The notes beneath the pieces are model-generated. The model saw only the letters and a program-made list of their open reading frames with translations. It did not search any database and had not been told where the DNA came from. The translations under genes and the position numbers were made by a program. This document shows positions 11,451 to 23,498 of a DNA stretch of 64,000 nucleotides, piece by piece (position 1 is the stretch's first letter; each line of letters starts with the position of its first letter). The DNA is from Corythoichthys intestinalis (Eukaryota; Chordata; Actinopteri; Syngnathiformes; Syngnathidae): contig NC_080395.1 in the NCBI RefSeq assembly GCF_030265065.1, positions 55,978,501-56,042,500 of the forward strand, in the 5' to 3' direction.

Positions 11451-12340
11451 ATATGGTGGAAAAAAATCAGGTGACTTGAAGTTCCGCTCTGAGACCCCCA
11501 ATTTGGCCAAATTTCAAAATTGTCCGATATGCATGTGTGATACACCATTGGAAAGCTTAAAATCTTAATTTTCTGGTGGAAGAAAATTTTTGAGCAGGAG
11601 GAAATTTTTGAAAAAAAAACATTTTTTTAAACAGCAAAACCCTATCTGGAGGTGAGAGCACGCAACAGCAAAACCCTATCTGGAGGTGAGAGCACCACGC
11701 AAGAGCAGAATTACAGACGCCATGACTTTAACGAGATGTTATCGCGGACTACCTTGTTTCGATCCAAAAACTCCATGTTTCAGGTATCAGTGTCAAGACA
11801 CAGCTGTGAATGGCCACAGCTGGATTTTTGGGGGATTTTATGGGTGAAACATGGTAATATAACAAGGGTCGCAATGCAGAAATCGCAGACATCAAGGAGT
11901 GGTCGAGAGTTTGTTTTTCATACATTTACCCTTTGAAATGTTTTTTTTTTCCCAATTTTCCTTTGTTTGGTTCGATTATTTATCATCTAACATATCGGGG
12001 AAAATGCGACACTAACAAAAAAAATACAATTAAGCGATAGTTATGAGGTAGATGGCCTTGACTTATTTACAGACACCACTTTTTTCATTGTGACGTAATT
12101 TGTTTAAATGTTTAAAATATGCGAGTGAATAATTTTTTAGAGGTTTTTTTTTTTTTTTTAACGCAATATTAGACCAATTAATGGTTCTAAGCTAAAAATG
12201 GCAGACATTTTGCATAATAAATATAATTACCTACCTTCTTTTTATGGCTGTGTTGAAACAAAAGCGGTTGCGTGACGTCTGTAAACGGGGGTTTCCAGGG
12301 TAAAACGGACAAATTAAAAATAGTTTGGGGGCTTAATGCG
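11451..12340. repeat. probable interspersed repeat, family not recognised
   Basis: Composition changes sharply from the flanks. It contains a 34-bp direct duplication (unit 1 at 11630-11663, unit 2 at 11664-11697) and short poly-T and poly-A runs. The short open stretch at 11652-11936 matches no family I know. I could not find matching termini. Confidence 0.35.
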
Positions 12341-12479
12341 CCTTGATTCTGCTATGGCAGCATATAGACATATTGTTCTATCAAACACAACAGTTCTTTT
12401 GGCTTAAAATACAGCAGTTTATTTTAAAGAGGGGTGCAAGAGCAGAAACTGCTTTTTCAGTCTTGTCTGTGTTTTCCGC

Positions 12480-12483
<4 letters not shown>

Positions 12484-12535
<52 letters not shown>
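12484..12535. repeat. (TA)n microsatellite
   Basis: About 26 uninterrupted TA units, followed by a GTGTGTGCGTGGG-type GT-rich segment. Confidence 0.95.
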
Positions 12536-12539
<4 letters not shown>

Positions 12540-12540
<1 letters not shown>

Positions 12541-14885
12541 GTGTGCGTGGGTGCGTGTGTGTGTCATTTGGGGGGAGGGTGTCGGTGGTTTGCGTGGGTG
12601 TGTATAGTGCCAAACTTTTGACTAAATTCCTGTTCAAGTTCTTGCCTACGCATTGCCTGCCACAATACCAGTGACATACCGATTTAAAATCAAATAAGAT
12701 TCGACCTGTTTAAATGGTATTTTGCATATTTTGGGCAAAACTTTGAAACATTTCCCTGAGTGATATTCTACTTTGATTTAAGCTCCTGCTCTCAAATCTA
12801 TACTGTATTGTACATTTCTTTAAATGATTAAAACAAAATGTGTATTTCATGTTCTGGTTTCTTCATACAGTGTGTCCTTCCAAGTTACAGAAGACACAGT
12901 TTTATAGTCTTTTATGATTATTAATTCTTGTTTAAATAATGTCATGATATATCGAGAAATATAAAAATTACAGTGTTTTATTTTGTTAAGCATGAAAAAT
13001 GACAAGCAATGAAAACTTACTGGATATAATTAAACTGTCTGGTCTCAATGTATATATATATTTTTTTCAGATATTGTGTATAATGTCGTTAATCATTCAA
13101 GTACTGTTAAGATTTTAAAGTGATATTTTCCCTAAAAATGTTAAGTCTATTTTAAGATAATAACTAGTAGTATTATCAACAGGATATACAATTGTGTATA
13201 TCAAAATATGTAGTTAGTCTAAATTGGATCTTTTGGTCAAGTGCTTATCTAAAAGTCAATGGTGCCATATCCTATTAGAGAGAACCTGTACTTCCATGTT
13301 GCCAAAACCAAGCCACTTTCCTTATCAAAGCTCCTTTTAGTCCAAGGTTGCTTGACACCAAAGTCCCTCAGGTCCCCCTCAGATCTACACCAAAGCAGTC
13401 ATTACTGGATCATAAGCTGCACATTCAGGGCGAGCTGGACAGGAATCCCCAATAGAGTCACATGTATTTGGACTGATTTGCAACATAACCCTTCTGTCTC
13501 CACTGACAAACTAGCAGGGTAGCATGTGTAGCTCTTCTTAACTCCTTGGTTCTGTCATTGTATCTTTGCTCCCATTATGTTCCCTAATTGGCTGTGAGGG
13601 TTATTAGCAGAGGTCTTGGCTATAGGGAATTCATAGTAACATCTGATCTGACCACTTAAACTGAGGATGTCACCGAGTCACTGAGTGCTTAAGGAACAGT
13701 TTTCCTTTGGGGTGCAGCTTAAGATCTGATGATTGATGGCTTATTATAATACAAATCCCATAGGGATGAGAGATTTTACATTTGCTATCCCGTTCTCTAA
13801 GGCGTTGTTGCACGTAATACTGAATGTCATTTCAACATACATTTGATAAAGGACTTTACCTTAACATTGCCAACTTCTAGAAGCATTATTTATTGTAACT
13901 AATCACGAAAACACGCTGTTACATTTTTAGACAGCCTGGAGGTTTCAATATTTAACATTTTTGTACTTCTTATTAGTGAGGAAAATAACTAAATTGCTAA
14001 TCCTTCATCATTCGTAAACGGATCAGGATGAAATTTGGTAGGTAGATTCTAGGGATGTATGTACATTAATCCTCGGAGCCAAATTTTTAATTTTCTTTTT
14101 CTCAAGGCTGAGAGATTTGATTAATTAATTTTGGACTTATTGCTACATGAAGGTTCAGAGTTTGTCAGAGCAGCATGCATGATCTTTGGGTGTGCATATA
14201 AGTTATGTGCGAAGGCGGAAGGACACTATAATAGTTTTGGTGGCGCAACTTGCAGAGCTTTTTGGAGACACACTACTGAAGCCGATGCCCGATGGCTTTG
14301 GCATGCGACATTTTGCTTAGTGTCATTGGGCATGTATACTCAGCTTGCCCAGGTCCGCTTGTTCGGTCCTGGGTCATCGCGGCTCTCAATGCTCGCTAAT
14401 TAAACAATTTGGAGAGACGGTAACACACAATTCGGTTGGTTTGCCAACTACCACTGACCCCCGAAGAAAGCAGCTGCAGGTGAAAGTTCAACATGTCTAT
14501 GCTGGGGTGGGGGCAAGGTTATGGGTGGAGGGAAGTGGGACTTTGAAGATGGAGATGGGGTGTTTTTGATATTCACATAACTTGTTTTAATTTGTGGTTT
14601 TGAAAAGGTAATACATTTATTTAATTACTGAACCATTTTTCTTCGTGTTTTTATGGTATCTGAAGGGTTTCCCTTCGTCAACAATGCCATATATCTCGGT
14701 AAAATATGGTTAAAAAGTATAATATGTGGGCTCTAATTCCCAAATATAACTAAATAAAGAAGTTATAATGCCCCCTTTACAACCGGTCAATTGTTGGAGG
14801 AAATACCTTCATCCATGATTAATCTTAAGGGATACCACAGTTGTTGCAGTCGCAGTCGGCAAGGAGCACACCATCTTTGCTGGAA
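12540..14885. other. intergenic, no gene seen
   Basis: No convincing exon. 13255-13740 is balanced in composition and looks single-copy. 13980-14570 is GC-richer with short open frames on +, and could be an unclassified repeat, but I found no termini or motifs. Confidence 0.35.
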
Positions 14886-14889
14886 ACAC

Positions 14890-15959
14890 TAGTTCGTCGG
14901 TTCACTCATAAATAACCCTCTTTCAACAGCAGACTCAAGCATCTTTCATGACTTCGCATCTTACTACTTCTGTCCACATGAAGCACTGCTTGGGGACTCT
15001 GTCTCAACATCCCGGCTGGTAGAAGTCCCCGTTCTTGCCCCTTGTCTCGATGTCGCAGCTTCTCGACAGGCTCCCGTCTCTCCAACTGGACAGGCATCCA
15101 TCTCTGCAGCCTGTCAAGCTCCCATCCCTGTGGCCCGGCAGGTTCCTGTACCTGTGGCCCTCCTGCCCCGTGTTTTCCTTCTCTGTGTTCCACCTGCCAG
15201 AGGGTTCCGTCCTTGCATCCCGCTCGCCCAAGGGTTCCGTCCTTGCGTCTCATCTTCCCGTGGGATCTGTTCCTGGGTCGGCCCTCCCTGAGGGTTCAGT
15301 TCCCTCTACTCTAGTAACGCCAGGCCAGGGGCCGCCTACCACCATTTCTGCTCACCCGGCGATGCCAGGCCAACGGTCGCCTCCAGACATTTCTGCTCTT
15401 TGATGGCACCAGGTCAGTGACCGACTCTCATCGGCCATCCCATTTAGTATCAAACGTATGGCGGCTCTTATGGGTTGAACTCATTCCCTCCTCTGGGCTC
15501 CCTTCTACCAGACGTGTTATGGACGCGTTTAGGTTTTGTTGGGGAGTTCTGGGATATGTCCCTTGAGTGGGAGTACTGTCACTTTGCATGTTTTGTTGGC
15601 TATTAGTTTGTTTTTTTGTCCTTGTGTCGTCCTCTACCTTTCTTCTTCCCAGGTGTATCGCATCTCGTTAGCCCTGTCTGTGTATTAAAGTTCACAGTTT
15701 TTGTTTTGTCTTTGACGGTCCATTGTAGATGGCACGTCACGTCCTGTTTGTTCCTGTGTCCCAACCAGCCCTGCCATCATTCCTGGTTTTGATTTTGTAA
15801 GCTTGTTCGCTCCCTTCTCCACTTTGTTATTTTTGAAGTAGTTATCTTTTAATATGTACCTGACTGTACATATTAGATTCTGCACCTACCCTTTGCCTTG
15901 TTTACTTATTATTTCCTGCATTTAGGTCCTTCTACCTGCTTGCCCCAGAGCAAACGACA
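14890..15959 (+). mobile_element. non-autonomous LTR element fossil (3' part), same family as 20116-23493
   Basis: Internal sequence rich in short CT-rich tandem motifs (about 15040-15320) leads to a degenerate polypurine tract and a 3' LTR at 15577-15959. That LTR begins TGTCACTTTGCATG and ends in a segment parallel to the end of the 20116-23493 LTRs (CCTGCATTTAGGTCC...ACGACA). No 5' LTR is seen. It is much more diverged than the 20 kb copy, so it is older and incomplete. Confidence 0.6.
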
Positions 15960-16017
15960 AATAAAGAAGGCTAAGCATTTATCTTAAAACAACTGTTGTC
16001 ATGTTTTTATTGTTTAA

Positions 16018-17390
16018 CCCTTTAACACCGAACGTGTCGGCAGCGACGCTGTTACGCATGTCGTCTTTGAAGCTTCGTCACGCTGTAATTACGTCACCCA
16101 CGTGCCGCTGGTTGGTCTAATTTGAAAGTGCGGAACTTGATGTCCACACCAGTTTTTATTTGAAGTCAATCGACCAAGAAAAACGGGAGATAATGTCATT
16201 TGAGTTTTATAGTTTTATTGCACTCATAAATATGCATTAAAACGCTGCATGAACCATGTACCTATCTCCATATTTCCATCAGTTCTTGTCCTTTTTCAAA
16301 ACCGAAAACAGCACAAAAGACTACATATCCCAAGATCCGTTGTGACGTCAAGAAGGACGAACCGAATGTGAACATTTTTAATAAATTGCCGAGCTAGGCG
16401 CCAACTAAGGAAAAGGAGGCATGAACACCGGTTGGATTGCGCGAGCGACTTTGAAACGTGCTGAATGAATCGAAAACTAAATTTAGCGCAAGCTAATGCA
16501 TTTTTTTCATCAACTCAAGGAATACGACGAGCTGTATTCGTCGTTTTCCTCGGATTAGTCGGCATCTCGGCGAGTAGAAGTGACAGCAGCGCTCAAACGG
16601 CAGAAGAGTAGGCTGTGTGACGTTCTACGTGATGCAGCTCAGTGACCTGTTCAAAAACAAACTTTATTGAGTGCGAAAAAAAAAGAAAAACTGTATCAGG
16701 TCGCATGCCTGAAAAAATTGAATTGAACTGAACTATTTGTCAATATTTTTGAAAATACGTTTTTTCAATGTTATATTTTTTTTTTTCTTCACTATGAATC
16801 TTTTCAATTTTTATATAGATGTGTGTTCAAGAAGTTTGATTGCATGTAAGTATACTTTAGATAAGGTGATGGGTATAATACCTAACTTCACAAAGAGATA
16901 TCCTCCAAACCCTTTTTGTGTTAGATGATATACTGTATATAATTTTTTTCTCTCACTATTTTGCACTGTATATAACCTGTTTTGACCATAGTATGTGTAA
17001 AGGCCAAAAACGCCTATGACCATACCTGCTGTTTGTGTGGAATAGTCAAACATAAAACTATGCAATCTTATTTTTTTCTATTGAATGTTTATCATAACAA
17101 GTTGAATAAATATTATCAAGCTTCAAAACGGTTGGTCGAGCATGTTTGGTTGTCAATGGGACACCAACATTACAAATTTTGAAAAAATATTTTGGGATTT
17201 TTTTGTCTTTTTGGGTCCAAAATGTGGATTATAATTGGTCAGTGAAGAAAACAACAGTTTGGACATGAAGTTCAAGGTGTCCTGAAAAAAGGGACCCAAC
17301 TTGGCCATTGTGAACAATTTTTTCTTTGAAATATAAAGGCAACATCAAATGCATGCAAATTCGGCCAAAATAGGCTTAGGTGTTAAAGGG
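16018..17390. mobile_element. piggyBac-type non-autonomous transposon
   Basis: Flanked on both sides by TTAA (16014-16017 and 17391-17394), with termini CCCTTTAACACCGAAC / TAGGTGTTAAAGGG. TTAA target duplication and CCC...GGG ends are diagnostic of piggyBac. Inside, about 16440-16610 reads like the acidic and serine-rich N-terminus of a piggyBac transposase, but no long frame remains. The element was probably mobilised in trans. Confidence 0.85.
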
Positions 17391-17394
17391 TTAA

Positions 17395-18230
17395 AGATAC
17401 ATTTTAAATGTTTCTAAAACACTAAGAACAGTTAAAAGTGAGTAAGATAAGAAGAAACTAAGAAACCAGGCTACCCAGAGCATATGCAGACACCAAGTGT
17501 GGTCCATAGACAGGTCTTTCTAATCAACCCCTGTGCCCCGCACTTTTCGACCAGCAGCCCTCAAAATGTCTCACTGTGTTTACACACACTGATTAGTTTG
17601 GTAAGTGTACAAGAATGCCCCATGGACTGTGATCTCTGAATCAATGCCCCCCCCCCCCCTTTATCCCATCCTTTATCATGCCATGCCTGTGTCACAAAAG
17701 CTACAGATCCTCTTGGAATCACAGGGAGAGAAATTAGGGGATCAGAGCGAGCTGGCTCCTGAGCAAACAGACTGAGCTAATGGACCAGCCGTTTTCTCCT
17801 CCCTTCAAATTATTAGCAGAGCAAGGGAATGTAGCCAGTCCGGTCCTGATGATAATGCTAAATCTTACTAATCTCGAACACACACATTGGCCTTGCAGTC
17901 CCCTTAATAAACACAAGGACTGTGTAATCTCCACACCACCCAGGCAGTGTAATAGGAGCGAATGGGAGAGCGAAAGCGCACATGAGATTCAAAACGCATG
18001 CATTGATGTTCCCACGCGTCTGTGTGCTGTATGACAAATGGCTTTTGCAGTTATATCATAAATTTATGTGCGGCACAGGGCGACCACTTCCATAATGTCA
18101 AAATGGGGGACAATTTTTTTTTTTTTTTTTTTCTCAAAAGGGAAATGTGAACTAAGGTTGGCCAACCATGTTTTTGAATAATATCAATGGCTAAATAATT
18201 ATAAGCATATTTTCATTATTTTTTTTAACG
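17395..18230. other. intergenic, no gene seen
   Basis: 17640-18030 is compositionally even, lacks repeats and is a candidate conserved non-coding element. 18115-18135 is a T-run. Confidence 0.35.
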
Positions 18231-18239
18231 CAACCCTTC

Positions 18240-20050
18240 CAGATTCTTTGTTTAACCCATAGCAACGCCCTTGACAACGAAAATGCTTTTCTTCGGCAAT
18301 CTTCGGAAATCTTCGGAAATTACGTCACACCGGGAAGTGCGAGGGAAGTCCGCCATAGAACAGTATTGTTTGTTGCATTGCTTCTCGGTAAGATGCCACG
18401 GCGGTGTGTGGCGATGTTTTGTTCTCACTCAAACGAAAAGTTGTATGAGTGGCCAAAGGATAGCAGGGCACGTAAATGGACATCTTTCGTTCGCACGAAG
18501 CGAATGAATTTCATGCCATCATCGAGTAGTGTTCTTTGCTGCAAACACTTCGAAGATGCTTCCTTAACCGGTCTGCTTATGATCAAGGATTTGCCAAAAA
18601 CTAAGTGTGATTTTTGGATAGATGACTGATGACTTTGTCAAAGCAGAGCTCCCAACTGTTGTGGAATGAACAGTATAAGCTAGCGACGTTAGCCGAGGCT
18701 ATTCCCGATCATAGTTGTTGTTGCGTTCGCTAGGTTAAGCGTGTTTAAATTGTGCGTCATCTACGATCTTGTCCGAAAGGGTTAATCCACTGTCAATCGG
18801 GAAAGGGGTGTGGATGTGCACATAAGCGGGTTGGCGTTGCGATAATTCATGGTCACGTTGCAGTAAGAGACACACACCGCCGGTGAGTTTGTTTATTTAT
18901 TTTTTATTTATTTGTATTTGTATTATGTATTTCGACCTTCATGCTTCAAGCATTGCATTGCATTTGTACGGTTCATCGTTTCTTTCACGGTGATCGCTTT
19001 TAAGCCTTCTAGTTTATGTTTCGCCGCTTCGCGAGAGCCGCTGACAGGTGACAAGTGTTGCTTTTAATGTCTGGCAGCGAATCAGCGAGCGCCCAGGCCA
19101 CGCAGTCAATCATGGGAAATGTAGTCTCGGGACAACACTGAAGTGGTGCTTTGTAATCTGTTCGCTTGTGTGAAAAAACTACATTTCTTCACGCCATTAG
19201 ACGCCACTTTGTTTTCTTATTGTTGCCACAATAAAGTGGAGAAAGCCATCGGCGACTGTGATATAGTGGATTTTATTTAGTTGTAATACGGGAGTTCACC
19301 AGTAGAATGTACGCATGTCATTTAGATGTGTTATTGTTTGTGCCTTACTCCTTCACTAAAAGAGACAAAAGTTGTTCAGAGTCACTTGGCAAGATGTTGA
19401 ATAAAGTTGTAAAAGCCAATAAAGGTGTCGTGTGGGTCACTCGGTCAAGATATAACAATGACTCATCTCCTTCTTTCCCCCCAACGTTTTTATATGATTA
19501 TTTTATATGCACGAGAGCTGCCGGATCTGCCAAAATGAACATGAAGTCTGATTATTATCTTTTTTTAACAATGTCATCAGATAGACAAAACATAAAATTA
19601 TGTGCAAATATCAGCATCTTCAAATCATGAAAATAATAACAGCCTATATCTTACCAATGTTGTAATCTCGATGGGTCTTGTATCCATTCCATGTCAGGAA
19701 GTCTAGGCACATTGTTTGCATCGTGATTAGCGTCTGGCTAATAACATGAAATTCCAATCTCCTCTTCTTCCTCCAACTCTTCAAAAACTTGGATCTCCTC
19801 CCTTGCGCTTGATCTATCACTTATATCGCTGTTTGAATCATTGTTTGAAGGGCTTTGTATGGCGGCCGTATGTATGGAGGTGCCATCGCGTTCCCGGTGT
19901 GACATATCACTTCCGGGTTCGTCCCCTTTCAGGCTCGAACTTCGGAAACGCGATTATTTTGTCAAATATACAACATATAAATTATTTTTTCATGCTTTAT
20001 TCGTTGGACAATGTTTAATTACTTTACTTTTGACCCTATTTGGCATGTGA
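18240..20050. mobile_element. THAP-bearing transposon-like segment
   Basis: The left part carries a THAP frame on + (18393-18629). The right part (about 19895-19650) carries, on minus, an acidic coding-like stretch with NDSNSDISDRSS and an E-rich run. A THAP frame at one end and an acidic second frame pointing inwards from the other end is the layout of several fish THAP transposons. I did not find clear inverted termini, so the limits are approximate. A degraded host THAP gene is the alternative. Confidence 0.45.
18393..18629 (+). CDS. THAP domain fragment
   Basis: A 78-codon frame from MPRRCVAMFC. It has the THAP order: C-x4-C at the N-terminus, YEWPKD, RKW, then CCKHF (C-x2-H). All four C2CH ligands are present. 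The AVPTIF-type tail motif is not seen and the frame ends soon after, so this is a DNA-binding domain without its protein body, either an exon or a truncated transposase N-terminus. It starts at the second in-frame Met (the first is 18366), because that start puts the first Cys at the usual residue 5. Confidence 0.6.
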   Translation: MPRRCVAMFCSHSNEKLYEWPKDSRARKWTSFVRTKRMNFMPSSSSVLCCKHFEDASLTGLLMIKDLPKTKCDFWIDD

Positions 20051-20383
20051 AGAAATTACTTCACATTACTGCTTTAAATGATACATCAGACGTGTGGTGT
20101 ATTTTCATCATCAACTGTTAGGTTTTGTGTTTGGTTTCTCCTTGTGTGACTTGTCCCTGTGATTACCCATTGCTCTCACCTGTGTGTTTTCCCAGTGTAT
20201 CCTGCAATCTGCATCCACCTGTGTTACCCATCTGTTCCTCGTCTCGTTACCCCTTGTCTGTGTATATAATGACCCAGTTTCTTGTCACTCCTTGTTGCGT
20301 CATTGTCTATGTCAATGTCCGTGTCTACATGAACGTCAAGTCAAGCCCCGTCCAAGTCCTCGTGTACCCGTCCCTTCGCTTAA

Positions 20384-21543
20384 AGCCTGAGTTATACTTC
20401 CGCGTCAGACCTACGCCGTCAAGGAAGAATCGAGTTACGACCCTACGCCGTAGCCTGACGCGCACCTCTCGATTTTTGTAACCTTCGCGTTGCGTAGACC
20501 CGTATGACGTAGCGAAAACGGACTGTGATTGGTCCGCTCAGACTGTTGTTTCCGGTTTACCGCGAAAACACCGCCATTGTACAATAGAATCAAACATTGT
20601 TTTCTACACGCAAAAATGGACCAAGCCGACGGGAGTATCATCGAAGAGCAAGTCTCGTCAAGAAATTATTATTGTGATTGCCAAATGGCAAGGTCGGCGA
20701 TCGAAAAATAAATAAATGGAAGAACCACCGAGACGTGGGTGGTCGGAATCGAGTGGCCACACGAAGCGGTGACCCAGTCGGCCAAAAACTGCCAACTTTT
20801 TATCACTTTATGTCGTATTTTTGGTTGGTGCACTTCATCATTTACTGTGTACGTATGTTTGCTGTGAGTCTGTGACTTATTTACGTGTCACACTTCAAGT
20901 ATATAAAGAATAAAGCACAGATTTGGTGTCAAGAGTTGTTTTGATCTTTAATTTTCAATAACAGACAGTTCACACACACGATACATCATCACTGATTGAG
21001 AGTGCCTCGGTGCTTTTTATGATAACCTTAAAATCAAGCCTCCCAACGCAGTTTGGGAAGTTCCCTAGACGCCAGAAATCTGCTATGGCTTCCCACTGGC
21101 TGTTTGTAGGACACGGCAAACAAATCGGGCTGGAGGGCTTTGCAGACCTTGAACGCAGTGCTCGGCGCCAGTTTGAAGCTAGCCGCCACAGCTAGCTCTC
21201 TCCACCTGAGTCTAAAACTCTGTGCAGCATCAAAAGTCGGCCAGACCGCCTCGAAACCGTCTTCTGCGTCGCCTGCCCCTCAACATTTGTATGTTCAATA
21301 TTTATTCAGTGTTGATGAGCAGAATACTTACTTTCAAGAGTTCCATATTGCATTGTTTATTTTTCTCCTACTAGCGGAAGTAAACAAGCATGCTCCAAAA
21401 CAGTACAAACATAACGCCACATCCCTCTAGTGGCTTGGCGGTGAATTACAGAGCAACGCGTTCCCTCACCGCAGAACTATCGAATGTCGAATGACGCCGT
21501 AGTCGCTACGCTGTCACCGCAACGCGGGAGTATAACTCAGGCT
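20384..21543. mobile_element. PIF/Harbinger-like transposon inside the 5' LTR
   Basis: Perfectly symmetrical ends AGCCTGAGTTATAC / GTATAACTCAGGCT, flanked by TAA on both sides (20381-20383 and 21544-21546). The empty site is visible in the sister LTR at 23050-23493. A 3-bp TAA duplication suits PIF/Harbinger. A short frame on + contains KWKNHRD, like the MADF/Myb-type DNA-binding partner of that superfamily (20630-20850). It is internally deleted and non-autonomous. It is younger than the LTR element it interrupts. Confidence 0.75.
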
Positions 21544-22049
21544 TAAGTAAGTTTTGTTTGAACATTGCCTTTTGAGCCCTAGCCCTTTTGTTTGTACTTT
21601 GTGATTTTGTTAGTTATCATTAAAAGGTTTTTTTTGAGTTCACTGCCACCTGCCTCGCTGCATTTTTTGTTTCCCTGCATTTGGGTCCATACAAACTGCC
21701 TGCCCGCGCATTCCCTGACAGAATGACGCAACCAATCCTGGACCCAGCGGGAAAGATTCATTTTCGGCCACCGCGCCGACACCCTCAAACCACCCACAGA
21801 CCACAACACATTTTTTGGATTCTGATTTTTCAGACTTTGAGGAGGATCACAATTTATATGACCTCCTCTATTCTGATTCTGACTCCGACCCAGATTTTTT
21901 TTCCATGCCCTTTTCTTCACCCTCTCGGTTTTTTTCAGGCCTCCCTCATTCCATACCACCCAGTCTGTCAATGAACCCTGTCCAAAAGCCTCGGCGATCT
22001 CGTCCACACCGACGTCGTGGGCACGTCTTGACGGCTCGGCTTCCCGAGG

Positions 22050-22760
22050 CTCCCCGCAGTCAAGTTCCTCCAGCGCCGGCTCCCCGCAGTCAAGTTCCTC
22101 CAGCGCCGGCTCCCCGCAGTCAAGTTCCTCCCGCGCCGGCTCCCCGCAGTCAAGTTCCTCCCGCGCCGGCTCCCCGCAGTCAAGTTCCTCCCGCCAGCAG
22201 ACTCCTGCGACTCCGCTGCTGTTCCGCCAGCAGACTCCTGCGACTCCGCTGCTGTTCCGCCAGCAGTCTCCTGCGACTCCGCTGCTGTCCCGCCAGCAGA
22301 CTCCTGCGACTCCGCTGCTGTCCCGCCAGCAGACTCCTGCGACTCCGCTGCTGTCCCGCCAGCAGACGACGACGACTCCGCTGCTGTCACGCCAGCAGAC
22401 GACGGCGACTCCGCTGCTGTCACGCCAGCAGACGACGGCGACTCCGCTGCTGTCACGCCAGCAGACGACGGCGACTCCGCTGCTGTCACGCCAGCTGACG
22501 ACGACGACTCCGCTGCTGTCACGCCAGCAGACGACGACGACCCAGACGCTGTCACGCCAGCAGACGACCCAAAAGCTGTTCCGCCAGCAGACTACTCCGA
22601 CTCTGTTCCTGGTCCGCACGACGACCCCGACTCTGTTCCTGGTCCGCACGACGACCCCGACTCTGTTCCTGGTCCGCACGACGACCCCGACTCCGTTCCC
22701 TGTTCGCACGACGATTCAGACTCCGTTCCTGGTTCGCACGACGATTCCGACTCTGTTCCT
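22050..22760 (+). repeat. GC-rich coding-phase minisatellite arrays
   Basis: Three consecutive arrays inside the LTR element: 30-bp units of a CAGTCAAGTTCCTCC type (about 22057-22195), 33-bp units of a CAGCAGACTCCTGCGACTCC type (about 22195-22560), and 30-bp units of a GTTCCTGGTCCGCACGACGA type (about 22605-22760). All periods are multiples of three, so frames stay open on both strands. This explains the long antisense frame here. Confidence 0.85.
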
Positions 22761-23498
22761 GACCCTCGCCCCGACGATGCTGCTCCCCGTTTCCTGCCAC
22801 AACGTGGCGGTATAGACGACCGAGCACTACCTCGTCTGGGACGCCCGCCTGATCTGCCCGTGCAGTCACCCAATGTCTGGCGCCCCGGGCGCCCTCCCGA
22901 TCGACCCGTGCGATCGGCCCACGTCTGGCGTCCTGGACGCCCGCCTGACTGGCCGTGACGGGCTGGTGTTGCTCCCTCCTCCGAGCAACCTTCTGACTTT
23001 TTGTTTCCTCGGGACGTCTGGGATCCGTCCCTTGAGGGGGGGGGGGTACTGTTAGGTTTTGTGTTTGGTTTCTCCTTGTGTGACTTGTCCCTGTGATTAC
23101 CCATTGCTCTCACCTGTGTGTGTTTTCCCAGTGTATCCTGCAATCTGCATCCACCTGTGTTACCCAGCTGTTCCTCGTCTCGTTACCCCTTGTCTGTGTA
23201 TATAATGACCCAGTTTCTTGTCACTCCTTGTTGCGTCATTGTCTATGTCAATGTCCGTGTCTACATGATCGTCAAGTCAAGCCCCGTCAAAGTCCTCGTG
23301 TACCCGTCCCTTCACTTAAGTAAGTTTTGTTTGAACATTGCCTTTTGAGCCCTAGCCCTTTTGTTTGTACTTTGTGATTTTGTTAGTTATCATTAAAAGT
23401 TTTTTTTTTAGTTCACTGCCACCTGCCTCGCTGCATTTTTTGTTTCCCTGCATTTGGGTCCATACAACCTGCCTGCCCGCGCATTCCCTGACATCAAC

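Larger units (their letters stand above)
20116..23493 (+). mobile_element. non-autonomous LTR retrotransposon, recent, looks whole
   Basis: Two LTRs (20116-21720 and 23050-23493) begin TGTTAGGTTTTG and end CCCTGACA, flanked by a perfect 5-bp target duplication TCAAC (20111-20115 and 23494-23498). Without its insertion the 5' LTR is about 445 bp, and the two differ at roughly eight places, about 2%, so insertion was recent. The interior is only 1.3 kb with no protease, reverse transcriptase or integrase. It holds a short acidic frame and a long GC-rich tandem array, then a G-rich polypurine tract. It must have moved with proteins from an autonomous partner, presumably Gypsy-like. Confidence 0.85.

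Noticed and set aside
12343-12637. frames encoding (IY)n
   Set aside because: Translation of the (TA)n microsatellite.
15035-15403. 122-codon Leu/Pro-rich frame
   Set aside because: CT-rich tandem motifs inside an LTR-element fossil. Not a gene.
21579-22709. 376-codon open frame on minus
   Set aside because: It lies over in-phase GC-rich minisatellite arrays whose periods are multiples of three, so several frames stay open by construction. There is no domain, and it is antisense to the element.
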